Positions 37,004 through 46,014 of a DNA stretch of 64,000 bases are shown here, piece by piece (position 1 is the first letter of the stretch; each line of letters starts with the position of its first letter). The notes under the pieces are model-generated. The model saw only the letters and a list, made by a program, of their open reading frames with translations. It did not search any database and was not told the DNA's origin. The DNA is from Ochrobactrum chromiisoli (GTDB taxonomy: Bacteria > Pseudomonadota > Alphaproteobacteria > Rhizobiales > Rhizobiaceae). The DNA lies in the NCBI RefSeq assembly GCF_026241335.1, contig NZ_JAPHAV010000008.1:1-64000 (forward strand), given 5' to 3'. The position numbers were made by a program, and so were the translations under genes.

Positions 37004-38311
37004 TTAATCTTCCGAAATCAAGCTGTCCTTGCTGGTGTCACGCATCCGCAAATACACAATCAGAGATATGCCGATCATAAACGTTACATACCAGTAGAAA
37101 CCACGCTCCCAACCGCCGTTCTTGAAGCTGAGCGCAACATATTCGGCCGTTCCGCCAAACAATGTATTTGCAAGAGCATAAGGCAAGGCTACACCAAGCG
37201 CGCGGATGTGTGCCGGGAAAAGCTCGGCCTTAACGACCGCGTTGATCGATGTATAACCGGTGACGATGACCAGTGCACCCATGACCAGAAGACCGGCGAT
37301 CCATGGATCCCGCGTCTGCTCAAGGGTCGAGAAGATTGGATAGGTGAACAGCACGCCTGCAGTACCAAAGGCGATCATCAGCGGCTTACGGCCAATCTTA
37401 TCCGACAGCGCACCAGCCAGCGGCTGAAGACACATGAAGATAAACAGCGTAATCGCATTGATCTGGCTTGCAACTTCACGGCTGAAGCCGGATGTGTTGA
37501 CAAGGAATTTCTGCATATAAATCGAATATGCGTAGAATGCGAGCGTACCACCGGCGGTCAAAAGCATGACCAGAGCCGTTTCTTTCGGATGATACTTGAT
37601 AAGTGTCCAGAAGCCGGACTTTGGTGCATCTTTCGTCTTCGCATTCTTGAAACTTTCGGTTTCAGCAAGACCACGACGCAGCCAGAAAACAACCACTGCA
37701 AGCAATGCTCCAACGAAGAACGGAATACGCCAGCCCCATGATTCAAGCGCTGAGGTTTCCATTGTTCTTTGCAGCACAATCAGCAGAAGAATAGCCAGAA
37801 GCTGGCCGGAAATCAGCGTTACATACTGGAACGATGAAAAGAATCCACGGCGGCTTTTTCCTGCCATTTCAGAAAGATAGGTCGCACTCGCACCATATTC
37901 GCCACCAACAGACAGGCCCTGCATCAAACGCGCAAGAACCAGCAGCACTGGCGCAACAATACCAATCGTTTCATAACCGGGTGTGAGCGCAATGATCAGG
38001 GAGCCTGCACACATCAATGTCACGGACAAGGCAAGACCAGCCTTGCGGCCCTTGCGATCCGCATAAATCCCCATGATCCAGGCACCGATCGGACGCATGA
38101 TGAAGCCCACGGCAAAAACCGCTGCAGCGCTGAGAAGTTGCGCAGTCTGGCTTTCCGATGGAAAGAAATGCGGTGCGAAATAGAGCGTGAAGGCGGCATA
38201 CACATACCAGTCAAACCACTCGACCAGATTGCCGGTTGATCCACCGATAATGGATTTAAGACGGCTATTGGTGCTTGTCGCATCGCTCCGTTCAGATGTC
38301 ATTGAGACCAT
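37004..38311 (-). CDS. kgtP: MFS metabolite:H+ symporter, KgtP-like 2-oxoglutarate permease
   Basis: 435 residues and twelve membrane segments of the MHS family. Close matches to E. coli KgtP run through the first half: GNLVEWFDWYVYAAF, GFIMRPIGAWIMG, DRKGRKAGLALSV, ALTPGYETIG, RLMQGLSVGGEYGASATYLSEMA and SFQYVTLISGQLLA. AAGGAG precedes the first ATG. It imports 2-oxoglutarate or another dicarboxylate with protons. A DctB/DctD-type two-component system is encoded divergently, in an arrangement recalling other 2-oxoglutarate transporters paired with their own sensor kinases, so local substrate-induced control is likely. Confidence 0.85.
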   Translation of the reverse strand: MVSMTSERSDATSTNSRLKSIIGGSTGNLVEWFDWYVYAAFTLYFAPHFFPSESQTAQLLSAAAVFAVGFIMRPIGAWIMGIYADRKGRKAGLALSVTLMCAGSLIIALTPGYETIGIVAPVLLVLARLMQGLSVGGEYGASATYLSEMAGKSRRGFFSSFQYVTLISGQLLAILLLIVLQRTMETSALESWGWRIPFFVGALLAVVVFWLRRGLAETESFKNAKTKDAPKSGFWTLIKYHPKETALVMLLTAGGTLAFYAYSIYMQKFLVNTSGFSREVASQINAITLFIFMCLQPLAGALSDKIGRKPLMIAFGTAGVLFTYPIFSTLEQTRDPWIAGLLVMGALVIVTGYTSINAVVKAELFPAHIRALGVALPYALANTLFGGTAEYVALSFKNGGWERGFYWYVTFMIGISLIVYLRMRDTSKDSLISED

Positions 38312-38684
38312 GCGGTCACTCCTTCAAATCTCTCAGTCTTTGAGGTTCCACCCGTTGTAAGCACGCCACAAAGTACGCAGGCTTCCGGGTATATTTGATT
38401 GCCCTCGGTCAGGTGCGTTGCACACAAAACCTGGCTGCCGGTGTAAATGCCGAACAAGAAATAATCATATTCTCGTGGTTACGCGGATAAGCTCCTCCCT
38501 ACGAAACTCCCATTTCGAAGTGGCGCTAAAATGCGTGACATCGTTTTTGATCGCCAGTGCAACAGATTAAAAAGTTTAATCATTTGAATTGGTTGAATTA
38601 TTCACAATTTCGCCACAGTTCTTACTTGTATTTTGTGCAGAATTCTGCGTGACTTTTCAAAGATAATTGCATAATCCTGCACAA
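38312..38684. other. Divergent promoter region, permease and two-component system
   Basis: 373 bp without a credible gene. It should contain promoters for both directions. I looked for a canonical -24/-12 sigma-54 element (GG-N10-GC) on both strands by eye and found none that fits. Confidence 0.45.
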
Positions 38685-40445
38685 ATGAAGACACTGTCAA
38701 AACTCAGCAGAGTCCTGCTGATCCTGCTGGCTTTCCTGCTTGTTGCGGGCGTCTGGACGGCTGCGCGCTCCTGGACAGAGGCAAGCGCGCTTGAACGGCT
38801 CAGTCAGGATGCGACGCTTATTGCACGGCAGCAGACCCGGCTTATCGACAGTGAGCTTGCCAAGTTTCGCCTTCTGCCGGTCGTGTTGAAAGAATATGGC
38901 GACCTTCACGATGTGCTTGCCGGCGGGCCGCAAAATGCAACATCACGATTAAACAAAAAACTCGAATTTCTTGCTGACGAAATCGGCTCGCCTATCATTT
39001 ATGTGATCGCACGCGATGGCACCGTGATTGCGTCGTCCAATGCCAACACGCCGGAAAGTTTCGTCGGTCGCAACTATAGCTTCCGCCCTTATTTTCAGGG
39101 TGCCATGAATTCAGGTGCAGCGGAATATTACGCTATCGGAGACGTCAGTGGGCGCTTCGGCCTGTTTCTCGCGCAGCGAATAGGCGATAAGCCCAATCCG
39201 GCTGGTGTTGTCGTCGTTAAATTCGAATTTCACCGACTCGTTCAGACCTGGGCGAACGATCCCGGCCAGACATTCGTGGTTGATCCGCGCGGCATCATTC
39301 TCGCATCCACAGACAAAGCGGAAGACCTTCGGTCCTTTCAACCAATCTCCGCAGCCGAGCGCGAAAAAATAGCCCAAAGCGGGCAGTTCAACATCGCCGA
39401 TCTGCAACCCAGCCATTATGCATTCGAACCTGAAAGCATGATGCGGGGTGCCTCAGGCACAGAATTTCGCACGGTTGGCGAACAGATCGCCGGAACGGAA
39501 TTAAGGCTTCTGCATATTGAGGCCATCGCTCCCGTAATGCGCGCAGCAAAGGATCTGGCACGGCTGATTACAGTGGCAGCACTGCTCATTATTGCAATGC
39601 TCTCAGGCGCTGTTTACTGGCGCATGACGCGAGCCGCTCGTCTGGCAGCCGACAGGGCGGCACTTGAAACAGCGGTCATGGAGCGCACAGCAGAGCTTCG
39701 TTCTGAAATAGCAGAACGCGGGCGTGCCGATCAGCGTTTTCGCAAAGCCCGCGAGGAACTGGCGCAGGCAAACAGGCTTGCATCGCTTGGATCCATTACC
39801 GCAGGCCTCGTGCATGAGATAAACCAGCCTGTCGCGACCATTCAGACGCTTTCCGAGAATGCACAGCATCATCTGGCAAAAGGCAAACTGGACAAGGTTG
39901 CAACCAACCTGAGCACATCCATCGAACTCACCGCCCGCATCGGATCAATCACGCAGGAAATGCGCCGTTTTGCACGCCGTGGGCATGGCCAACTCGGCCC
40001 GATCCGACTTGATGAATTGCTGGAGGGCACGCTTCTCATCATGGGCGATCGCTTTCGTACTGCCGGTATTGAGCTTGAAATGCCGAATGGCTGCGACTTC
40101 ACAGTTCGGGCAAACCGCGTGCGACTGGAACAGGTTCTGGTCAACCTTTTACAGAACGCACTTGATGCCGTGGCAGGCCAATCTAAACCGCGCGTTGCTT
40201 TGCATGTCTTGCAAGCAAATGAACATATATCGCTGATCGTTGCCGACAACGGACCGGGCATCGATCCTGCGGTTGGCGATGATGTGTTCAGCCCTTTTGT
40301 CACCGGCAAACCGGATGGGCTGGGTCTGGGGCTGGGCATTGCACGCGACATCATGTCAGAACTCGAAGGCAGTTTGCGCATCGTGCCTTCCCCCTTAGGC
40401 GGCGCTGCCTTCTCAGCCATGTTAAAACAGGCAAAACAATCATGA
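38685..40445 (+). CDS. Sensor histidine kinase, DctB-like
   Basis: About 586 residues. Membrane segment at about 3-23, a periplasmic sensor domain of the dCache type (SPIIYVIARDGTVIASSN, FRPYFQGAMNSG), second membrane segment at about 291-312, a short coiled linker, then HisKA with phospho-acceptor His377 in HEINQP, N box NLLQNALDA, and G boxes DNGPGID and GLGLGL. This is the DctB layout. The ATG at 38685 is taken; a TTG six codons upstream is possible. It overlaps the response-regulator gene by 4 bp. Ligand probably a C4/C5-dicarboxylate given the divergent KgtP-like permease. Confidence 0.9.
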   Translation: MKTLSKLSRVLLILLAFLLVAGVWTAARSWTEASALERLSQDATLIARQQTRLIDSELAKFRLLPVVLKEYGDLHDVLAGGPQNATSRLNKKLEFLADEIGSPIIYVIARDGTVIASSNANTPESFVGRNYSFRPYFQGAMNSGAAEYYAIGDVSGRFGLFLAQRIGDKPNPAGVVVVKFEFHRLVQTWANDPGQTFVVDPRGIILASTDKAEDLRSFQPISAAEREKIAQSGQFNIADLQPSHYAFEPESMMRGASGTEFRTVGEQIAGTELRLLHIEAIAPVMRAAKDLARLITVAALLIIAMLSGAVYWRMTRAARLAADRAALETAVMERTAELRSEIAERGRADQRFRKAREELAQANRLASLGSITAGLVHEINQPVATIQTLSENAQHHLAKGKLDKVATNLSTSIELTARIGSITQEMRRFARRGHGQLGPIRLDELLEGTLLIMGDRFRTAGIELEMPNGCDFTVRANRVRLEQVLVNLLQNALDAVAGQSKPRVALHVLQANEHISLIVADNGPGIDPAVGDDVFSPFVTGKPDGLGLGLGIARDIMSELEGSLRIVPSPLGGAAFSAMLKQAKQS

Positions 40446-41752
40446 CGGACACACAATCACTGCGCGTCATGCTCATCGATGACGATGTGGCCTTTCGCAC
40501 GGCTCTTGCGGATTCTTTCGAAATTGCCGGACTGGACATCGAGACCTTCGGCGATGGCCATTCGGCACTCGCCAATCTGAGTGCAGACTTTCCCGGTATT
40601 GTCGTCACCGATATTCGTATGCCGCGCATCGATGGACATGCGGTCATGGAAGCGCTGCTTACGCGCGATCCCGAACTGCCGGTCATCCTGATGACCGGAC
40701 ATGGTGATATTGGCATGGCAGTGACAGCGCTTAAAAAAGGGGCTTTCGACTTTATAGCCAAACCCTTTGCGGCGGATCATATGATTTCAAGCGTGCGGCG
40801 CGCGCTGGAAATGCGCCGTCTGGTTCTCCAAAACCGTCGCCTGCGCAAAGCGGCCGCAGAGGCTGAACAGGGCTTCCCGTTGCTGGGCGAGACGCCCGTC
40901 ATGGTGCGACTGCGCGAAACCATCCGCCAGCTTGCAAGTGTCGATGTGGATGTGCTGATTGAAGGCGAAACCGGCACCGGCAAAGAACTGGTCGCACGTC
41001 TTTTGCACCGCTGGAGCGCACGCCATGCCCGTGGCTTTGTTGCAATCGATTGCGCAGCGCTACCCGATGCCATTGCTGATGAGGTGCTGTTTGGCAACCG
41101 CATCCAGCGTGGCCGCATCATTGACGCTGAGCGCGGCACACTTTTTCTTGATGAGGTCGACAGCATGTCGCCCGTCCTGCAAGGCAAACTTTTGCGCGTT
41201 GTCGAAGAGCGCGAATTGCCAAGCGTTTCAGGCGAGCCCCGAGCCGTTAATCTGCGGATCATTGCTGCCGCAAAAGGCGAGCTTGAAGGTGCGGTACAGG
41301 CAGGGCGTTTCAGGTCCGATCTGCTTTATCGGCTCGAAACCGTAAGGCTGCGTATTCCGCCCTTGCGTGAACGTCGCAAGGATATCGGCCTTTTGTTCGC
41401 TTATTTCCTTGATGAGGCCGCAAAACAATTCGGTCAGCCGCGACCGACCATAGATGGGGCAATAGAAACGCGGCTCAACGCCGATGAATGGGCGGGCAAT
41501 GTGCGCGAGCTGCGCAATTTTGCAAAACAAGTCGTGCTGGGACTGGACGTCGATCAGGCGCGCGAGCCGAGCGCCCTGCCGCTTACCCAGCAACTCGATC
41601 AGTTCGAAACCAAAGTTTTGCAGGACACGCTCACGCGTCTTAATGGCGATGTGGGAGAAGCAGCAGAGATACTGCAACTTCCGCGTCGCAGCCTCTATGC
41701 ACGCCTGCAAAAGCTCAATATCGACGCGTCTTCATTCCGAAAGAAGGCCTGA
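40442..41752 (+). CDS. NtrC/DctD-type response regulator lacking the GAFTGA loop
   Basis: 436 residues. Receiver domain with phospho-acceptor Asp57 (VVTDIRMP) and Lys in AKPF, an AAA+ domain with Walker A GETGTGKE (about 175-182) and Walker B GTLFLDEVDSM, arginine-finger region RFRSDLLYRLETVRLRIPPLRERR, and a Fis-type helix-turn-helix (GDVGEAAEILQLPRRSLYARLQKL). The sigma-54 contact loop is missing: residues 214-226 read E-V-L-F-G-N-R-I-Q-R-G-R-I where relatives have about nine more residues including GAFTGA. It is therefore unlikely to activate sigma-54 and may act at sigma-70 promoters. Predicted target is the divergent KgtP-like permease gene. Confidence 0.9.
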   Translation: MTDTQSLRVMLIDDDVAFRTALADSFEIAGLDIETFGDGHSALANLSADFPGIVVTDIRMPRIDGHAVMEALLTRDPELPVILMTGHGDIGMAVTALKKGAFDFIAKPFAADHMISSVRRALEMRRLVLQNRRLRKAAAEAEQGFPLLGETPVMVRLRETIRQLASVDVDVLIEGETGTGKELVARLLHRWSARHARGFVAIDCAALPDAIADEVLFGNRIQRGRIIDAERGTLFLDEVDSMSPVLQGKLLRVVEERELPSVSGEPRAVNLRIIAAAKGELEGAVQAGRFRSDLLYRLETVRLRIPPLRERRKDIGLLFAYFLDEAAKQFGQPRPTIDGAIETRLNADEWAGNVRELRNFAKQVVLGLDVDQAREPSALPLTQQLDQFETKVLQDTLTRLNGDVGEAAEILQLPRRSLYARLQKLNIDASSFRKKA

Positions 41753-41758
41753 TGATGC

Positions 41759-42661
41759 TTATGCTGTGACGAGAGCAGCCTTTGCTGTACGCACAACCTC
41801 GCGCGTAAGCTCGCTTAAATGATCCGCAGCCAGCCGGTTCATCTGCCAGTAAAGTGCGATATCCAGCGGCGTGTTTGGGATCAGCTCGACAAGCCGCCCG
41901 GCCTGTAAATGCTCTTTCACCAGGTGCTCAGGATTCATACCCCAGCCCATGTCAGACAGGCTGGCCTCGATGAAGCCCTGCGTGGATGGCAGCCAATGCG
42001 TGGGATGCGCAAGATCGCGGCCCATCACCTGAGCGATCCATTGCGACTGCAATCTGTCCTTCTGATTAAAGGTCAACGCAGGCGCATCGGCCAATGTGAC
42101 CTGCGTTACGCCCTTCGAAAAATAACGCGCAACAAACGCCGGGCTGGCAGTCGCGCGATAGCGAAGCGCGCCCAGTGAAAGGCGTCGACATCCCTGTATC
42201 GGCTTTTCCAGACTTGTAACGGCCGCAAGCACCCGTCCCCGTTGCAGCCATTCCGCCGTATGATCCTGATCATCGACAGCTATGTTGAGCAAATAGCGGG
42301 TTTGTTTGGAAAAGCTGGACATGGCTTCAACAAACCATGTGCCCAGACTATCCGCATTGGTTGCGATATGCAGCGTCACGCGTTGCTGCGTGTCGTCTTC
42401 GCGGACCAGTGAGGGCAAATGCCTGAACAACTCGCTCTCCAGCATGCCCACATTTTCCATATGGCGGCATAGCCATTCACCTTTTTCAGTCGCGAGGCAC
42501 GGATTGCCGCGCACAATAAGGACCACACCAAGCCGCTCTTCAAGATGCTTGACGCGTTGTGAAACAGCGGATGGCGTGATGTTGAGTGCAATGGCTGCTT
42601 TTTCAAAGCTGCCAGTCTGGACAACAGTGGTTACCGCGCGCAGTGCCGGATAATCAAGCAT
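41759..42661 (-). CDS. LysR-family regulator ArgP/LysG-type
   Basis: 300 residues. Winged helix MLDYPALRAVTTVVQTGSFEKAAIALNITPSAVSQRVKHLEERLG and effector domain match the ArgP (IciA)/LysG group, which senses lysine/arginine and activates the exporter gene next door. The LysE/ArgO-type gene is divergent, 97 bp away, the standard arrangement. It ends 6 bp after the convergent response-regulator gene. Confidence 0.9.
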   Translation of the reverse strand: MLDYPALRAVTTVVQTGSFEKAAIALNITPSAVSQRVKHLEERLGVVLIVRGNPCLATEKGEWLCRHMENVGMLESELFRHLPSLVREDDTQQRVTLHIATNADSLGTWFVEAMSSFSKQTRYLLNIAVDDQDHTAEWLQRGRVLAAVTSLEKPIQGCRRLSLGALRYRATASPAFVARYFSKGVTQVTLADAPALTFNQKDRLQSQWIAQVMGRDLAHPTHWLPSTQGFIEASLSDMGWGMNPEHLVKEHLQAGRLVELIPNTPLDIALYWQMNRLAADHLSELTREVVRTAKAALVTA

Positions 42662-42758
42662 GGATTAGTTTTTCTTAATCTGAACAAGTCACATTAATTA
42701 GCCTAATCATTCCCGATACGATAGCAACAGCCTGAATGATAATTCGGGACTTCTTAAA

Positions 42759-43370
42759 GTGGTGAATAGTTCAGTTTATGTGACCGGCCTGATGATGGGC
42801 CTGAGCCTGATTGTTGCAATTGGAGCGCAAAATGCTTTCATTCTGCGGCAAGGACTCCGCAATCAGCATGTTCTCACGGTCGTGCTTGCCTGCGCGATTT
42901 CGGATGCTTTTCTCATTGTTCTGGGCGTGACCAGCTTTCAGAAAATTGCCTTGCTCATGCCATGGCTCGATCCAGTGATGCGCTATGGCGGAGCGACCTT
43001 CCTGTTTTGGTATGGTGCAAAAAGCCTCTACGCGGCGCTAAGATCGTCCAGCGCGCTGATATCGGCGGAAATGCGTGCTTCCAGCCACACGCAAACATTG
43101 ATCACGTGCCTTGCCCTCACATGGCTCAATCCGCATGTCTATCTCGATACAGTCATGCTGCTTGGAACAATTTCGACGCGCTTTCCCGGAGAGGAATTCT
43201 CTTTTGCGGCCGGTGCTGTGACAGCCTCTTTCCTGTTTTTCTTCACACTTGGCTATGGCGCGTCCTGGCTTCGTCCGGTCTTCGCCAGACCATCCTCATG
43301 GCGCATTCTGGAATTACTCATTGCAGCCGTCATGTGGCTGATTGCTCTCAAGCTCGTCATTCCCGCTTGA
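42759..43370 (+). CDS. LysE/ArgO-family amino acid exporter
   Basis: 203 residues, about six membrane segments. The signature GLMMGLSLIVAIGAQNAFILRQGLRNQH near the N terminus and LTWLNPHVYLDTVMLLG in the middle are hallmark LysE/ArgO motifs. The start is one of two tandem GTG codons (42759 or 42762). Exports basic amino acids, preventing toxic accumulation from peptide or amino-acid uptake. Controlled by the divergent ArgP-type gene. Confidence 0.93.
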   Translation: MVNSSVYVTGLMMGLSLIVAIGAQNAFILRQGLRNQHVLTVVLACAISDAFLIVLGVTSFQKIALLMPWLDPVMRYGGATFLFWYGAKSLYAALRSSSALISAEMRASSHTQTLITCLALTWLNPHVYLDTVMLLGTISTRFPGEEFSFAAGAVTASFLFFFTLGYGASWLRPVFARPSSWRILELLIAAVMWLIALKLVIPA

Positions 43371-43442
43371 TCGCTCCAAAACACTTTGCGGAATCTGACA
43401 GGCTTGGCTACAGCATTATGATCAACAAAACAGAGTAGCTCT

Positions 43443-43937
43443 ATGCCCGTTCGCCCTATCGTCCAATATCCCGATCAACGCCTGCGCGAAGTGGCAGAAC
43501 CTGTCACCGCATTTGATCAAGCCTTGCGCAATCTCGCAAACGACCTACTCGATACAATGCGTGCAGCACCCGGCATCGGTATCACGGCACCGCATATTGG
43601 TGTCGCCAAACGGGTTGTTGTTCTTGAGCTTTCAAAAGAAACCGGCACACATATTTATGTAAACCCGGAAATAATCTGGGCTTCCGACGAGACGATCAAG
43701 CATCAGGAAGGCAGCGTCTCAATGCCCGGCATTGTCGAAGACGTCGAACGGCATGCACGCATCAAAATTCGTTATCAAAACCTAGATGGCACTGAAAAAA
43801 CGGAAGAATCCGAAGGATTGCTTGCCGTTTGCCATCAGCATGAAATCGATCAGCTCAATGGCACTTTCTGGGTGCAGCGGCTTTCACGTCTGCGGCGCGA
43901 ACGGCTGCTTAAGCGGTTCGAAAAATTAAATCGCTGA
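43443..43937 (+). CDS. Peptide deformylase homologue lacking metal ligands
   Basis: 164 residues, the size and fold order of bacterial peptide deformylase. All three active-site motifs are altered. Motif 1 is GIGITAPH where active enzymes have GxGLAAxQ. Motif 2 is EGSVS where the metal-ligand Cys of EGCLS is Ser91. Motif 3 is HEIDQ where the second His of HExxH is Gln137; His133 and Glu134 remain. With two of three metal ligands gone, ordinary Fe/Zn deformylase activity is doubtful. The frame is intact and the fold residues conserved, so it is a maintained pseudoenzyme or an enzyme with another chemistry rather than a decayed gene. The genome must have a canonical def elsewhere. Confidence 0.85.
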   Translation: MPVRPIVQYPDQRLREVAEPVTAFDQALRNLANDLLDTMRAAPGIGITAPHIGVAKRVVVLELSKETGTHIYVNPEIIWASDETIKHQEGSVSMPGIVEDVERHARIKIRYQNLDGTEKTEESEGLLAVCHQHEIDQLNGTFWVQRLSRLRRERLLKRFEKLNR

Positions 43938-43964
43938 TAGATGCGCGCTTTGGCTTGAATTGGT

Positions 43965-45290
43965 TTAAAAGTCAGCAACCTTGCCCCATGCGCTGCGGTT
44001 CAGGCGTTCCGGCGTGTAAGGTTTAGGGTCCACAATCGGCTTACGTCCCAAAACCACATCCGCAATCATATGCCCCGCACCGGGACCGATGCCAAATCCA
44101 TGTCCGCTGAACCCTGCCGCCAGAATGAAACCCGGAACAGTTTCAATCTCACCAATCGCCGGAACGCCGTCCGGTGTGCTGTCAATATAGCCCGCCCAGC
44201 GGTTCGCAATCGGTGTCTTTGCCAGTTCCGGCAGGAGGTCACACGCTCTTCGATAGGTCAGTCGGATCTGCCCCTCATCCGGTTTCGGATCGAGGATACG
44301 GTTTCTTTCCATGGGTGTAATCTTGTCGAGCGACCATTTCCTCAACGTTTCGTGGCCTGAACACCAGCCCTGAATACCGCCCGGAGCAAGACTGCGCCAG
44401 CGACGCATGAACATCGGTATGAATTCACGGCCAAAACGCAATTGCTGCGGGGTCGTATCAACCCGCGCGCGACCGCTGATTGCCAGCGTATAGCCGCCAT
44501 CATAGCGTCGTGTGAGCGATACCTGAGATGTATGCAATGCATCAGGCAAACCGACAGCACCGGGCGCGACCGACAGGATCGAAGCGCGAACGGCTGCCTG
44601 CGGAAAGCGAATGCCCAACTGGTTGCAGAAGGAAGATGCCCATGCACCGCCCGCCATCACCACGGTTTTCGTCGCAATTGTGCCTGCTTCGGTCACCACA
44701 CCGCTGACGCGTCCGCCGCTCAGCTCAAGACCGCGCGCAGCGCAGTTTTGATGAACGCTGCCACCTGCCGCCATAATCCCGCGTGCCACAACCGGCACCG
44801 CACGTGACGGATCGGCGATACCATCGGTCGGCGAGAAAACGCCGCCTTTCCAGCTGCGCCCCGTCGCTTTGCCACGCTCTGCCGCTTCCGCTGCGCTCAA
44901 CATATGCGTGGTTACACCAACAGTCTGTGCAAAATCACGCCAACGCGCCCAGCCTGCAATCTCCGCTTCATCCTGCGACAGATAAAGAAGCCCGCAACGG
45001 CGAAAACCGGGATCTTCCCCCGTTTCCTCGGCGATTTTATCCCAGAGCTCCAAGCTTCTGGTCGCCATCGGAAGCTCGCGCGCATCGCGGTTTTGTTGGC
45101 GGCACCAACCCCAGTTTCGGCTCGATTGTTCGGCTGCAATGCGGCCCTTTTCAACAAGCGCAACCTTCACGCCACTGCGGGCGAGGTAATAGGCTGTAAA
45201 CACGCCAACAACGCCGCCGCCAATCACAACCACGTCCGCTGCCTCTGGCAAGGTTGGGCTGGTTTCAATGTGCAAGAGCGGTGCAGACAT
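43965..45290 (-). CDS. FAD-dependent amine/D-amino acid dehydrogenase (DAO family)
   Basis: About 441 residues. Dinucleotide motif VVVIGGGVVGVFTAYYLARSG, second FAD segment near the WGWCRQQNRD stretch, and a late AAGFSGHGFGIGPGAGHMIAD motif of the DadA/glycine-oxidase-like family. The start at 45290 has GGAG upstream. Oxidises an amino group of a D-amino acid or secondary amine, passing electrons to the respiratory chain or oxygen. It is divergent from an AsnC-type regulator, which probably controls it. Confidence 0.85.
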   Translation of the reverse strand: MSAPLLHIETSPTLPEAADVVVIGGGVVGVFTAYYLARSGVKVALVEKGRIAAEQSSRNWGWCRQQNRDARELPMATRSLELWDKIAEETGEDPGFRRCGLLYLSQDEAEIAGWARWRDFAQTVGVTTHMLSAAEAAERGKATGRSWKGGVFSPTDGIADPSRAVPVVARGIMAAGGSVHQNCAARGLELSGGRVSGVVTEAGTIATKTVVMAGGAWASSFCNQLGIRFPQAAVRASILSVAPGAVGLPDALHTSQVSLTRRYDGGYTLAISGRARVDTTPQQLRFGREFIPMFMRRWRSLAPGGIQGWCSGHETLRKWSLDKITPMERNRILDPKPDEGQIRLTYRRACDLLPELAKTPIANRWAGYIDSTPDGVPAIGEIETVPGFILAAGFSGHGFGIGPGAGHMIADVVLGRKPIVDPKPYTPERLNRSAWGKVADF

Positions 45291-45512
45291 GTGTGGAACT
45301 CCAGTGTTTTGCACATCCTACTGCCCGCCGCGCCAAGACGTGCATCGGAGTTTGCCTTTACACAGAATTTCATATGGTTTGCTGCGGCTGCGACAGGCGA
45401 TTATTGCGCAGAAAGCCCGTCTGCTTCGCTCGATCACTGAATATGGAAAACCGCATCTGGCGCGATTGCAGCTTGAAGCGAAAAAGATAATAATCTGATT
45501 TCAGAATACAGC

Positions 45513-46004
45513 ATGAGTGGTTTTGCTATGAAGCTCGACAAAATCGACATAAAAATCCTATCCGAAATGCAGAAAAATGGGCGGATAACCAATGTCGAAC
45601 TCGCAGAACTGGTCAATCTTTCGCCCAGCCCATGCCTGATGCGGGTAAAAAAGCTGCAATCGGAAGGTTATATCACCGGATATTCGGCACAGATCAATGT
45701 TTCGAAACTGGGCCAGACACTGACAGTCTTCACCGAGATCACGCTCAAGAACCACCGCCAGATCGATTTTGCACGTTTTCTGGCAACAGTTGAAAAGATC
45801 GATTCTGTTATTGAGTGCCACCTGGTTTCGGGCGGTTACGATTATCTTATGAAATTCGTGACCGCCGGAATTGTCGAATATCAGACGATCATGGAGCGCC
45901 TGATCGATATGGATGTCGGCATCGACAAATATTTCAGCTTCGTCGTGCTCAAGTCACCCATTGTGAAAGCACATCTGCCGCTAGACGTGATGTTCACAGA
46001 ATAG
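45513..46004 (+). CDS. Lrp/AsnC-family transcriptional regulator
   Basis: 163 residues (158 if the second ATG at 45528 is used). N-terminal helix-turn-helix LDKIDIKILSEMQKNGRITNVELAELVNLSPSPCLMRVKKL and a C-terminal RAM ligand domain ending in VLKSPIVK. Family members sense amino acids. It is divergent from the FAD amine dehydrogenase gene across about 220 bp and convergent with the second peptide ABC operon. A specific local activator is more likely than a global Lrp. Confidence 0.9.
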   Translation: MSGFAMKLDKIDIKILSEMQKNGRITNVELAELVNLSPSPCLMRVKKLQSEGYITGYSAQINVSKLGQTLTVFTEITLKNHRQIDFARFLATVEKIDSVIECHLVSGGYDYLMKFVTAGIVEYQTIMERLIDMDVGIDKYFSFVVLKSPIVKAHLPLDVMFTE

Positions 46005-46014
46005 CACGCCAATC

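Noticed and set aside
38312-38684. Sigma-54 promoter for the KgtP-like permease
   Set aside because: A TGGCGC-like stretch near 38520 has the wrong GG-to-GC spacing (9 instead of 10) and points away from the permease; no proper match seen.
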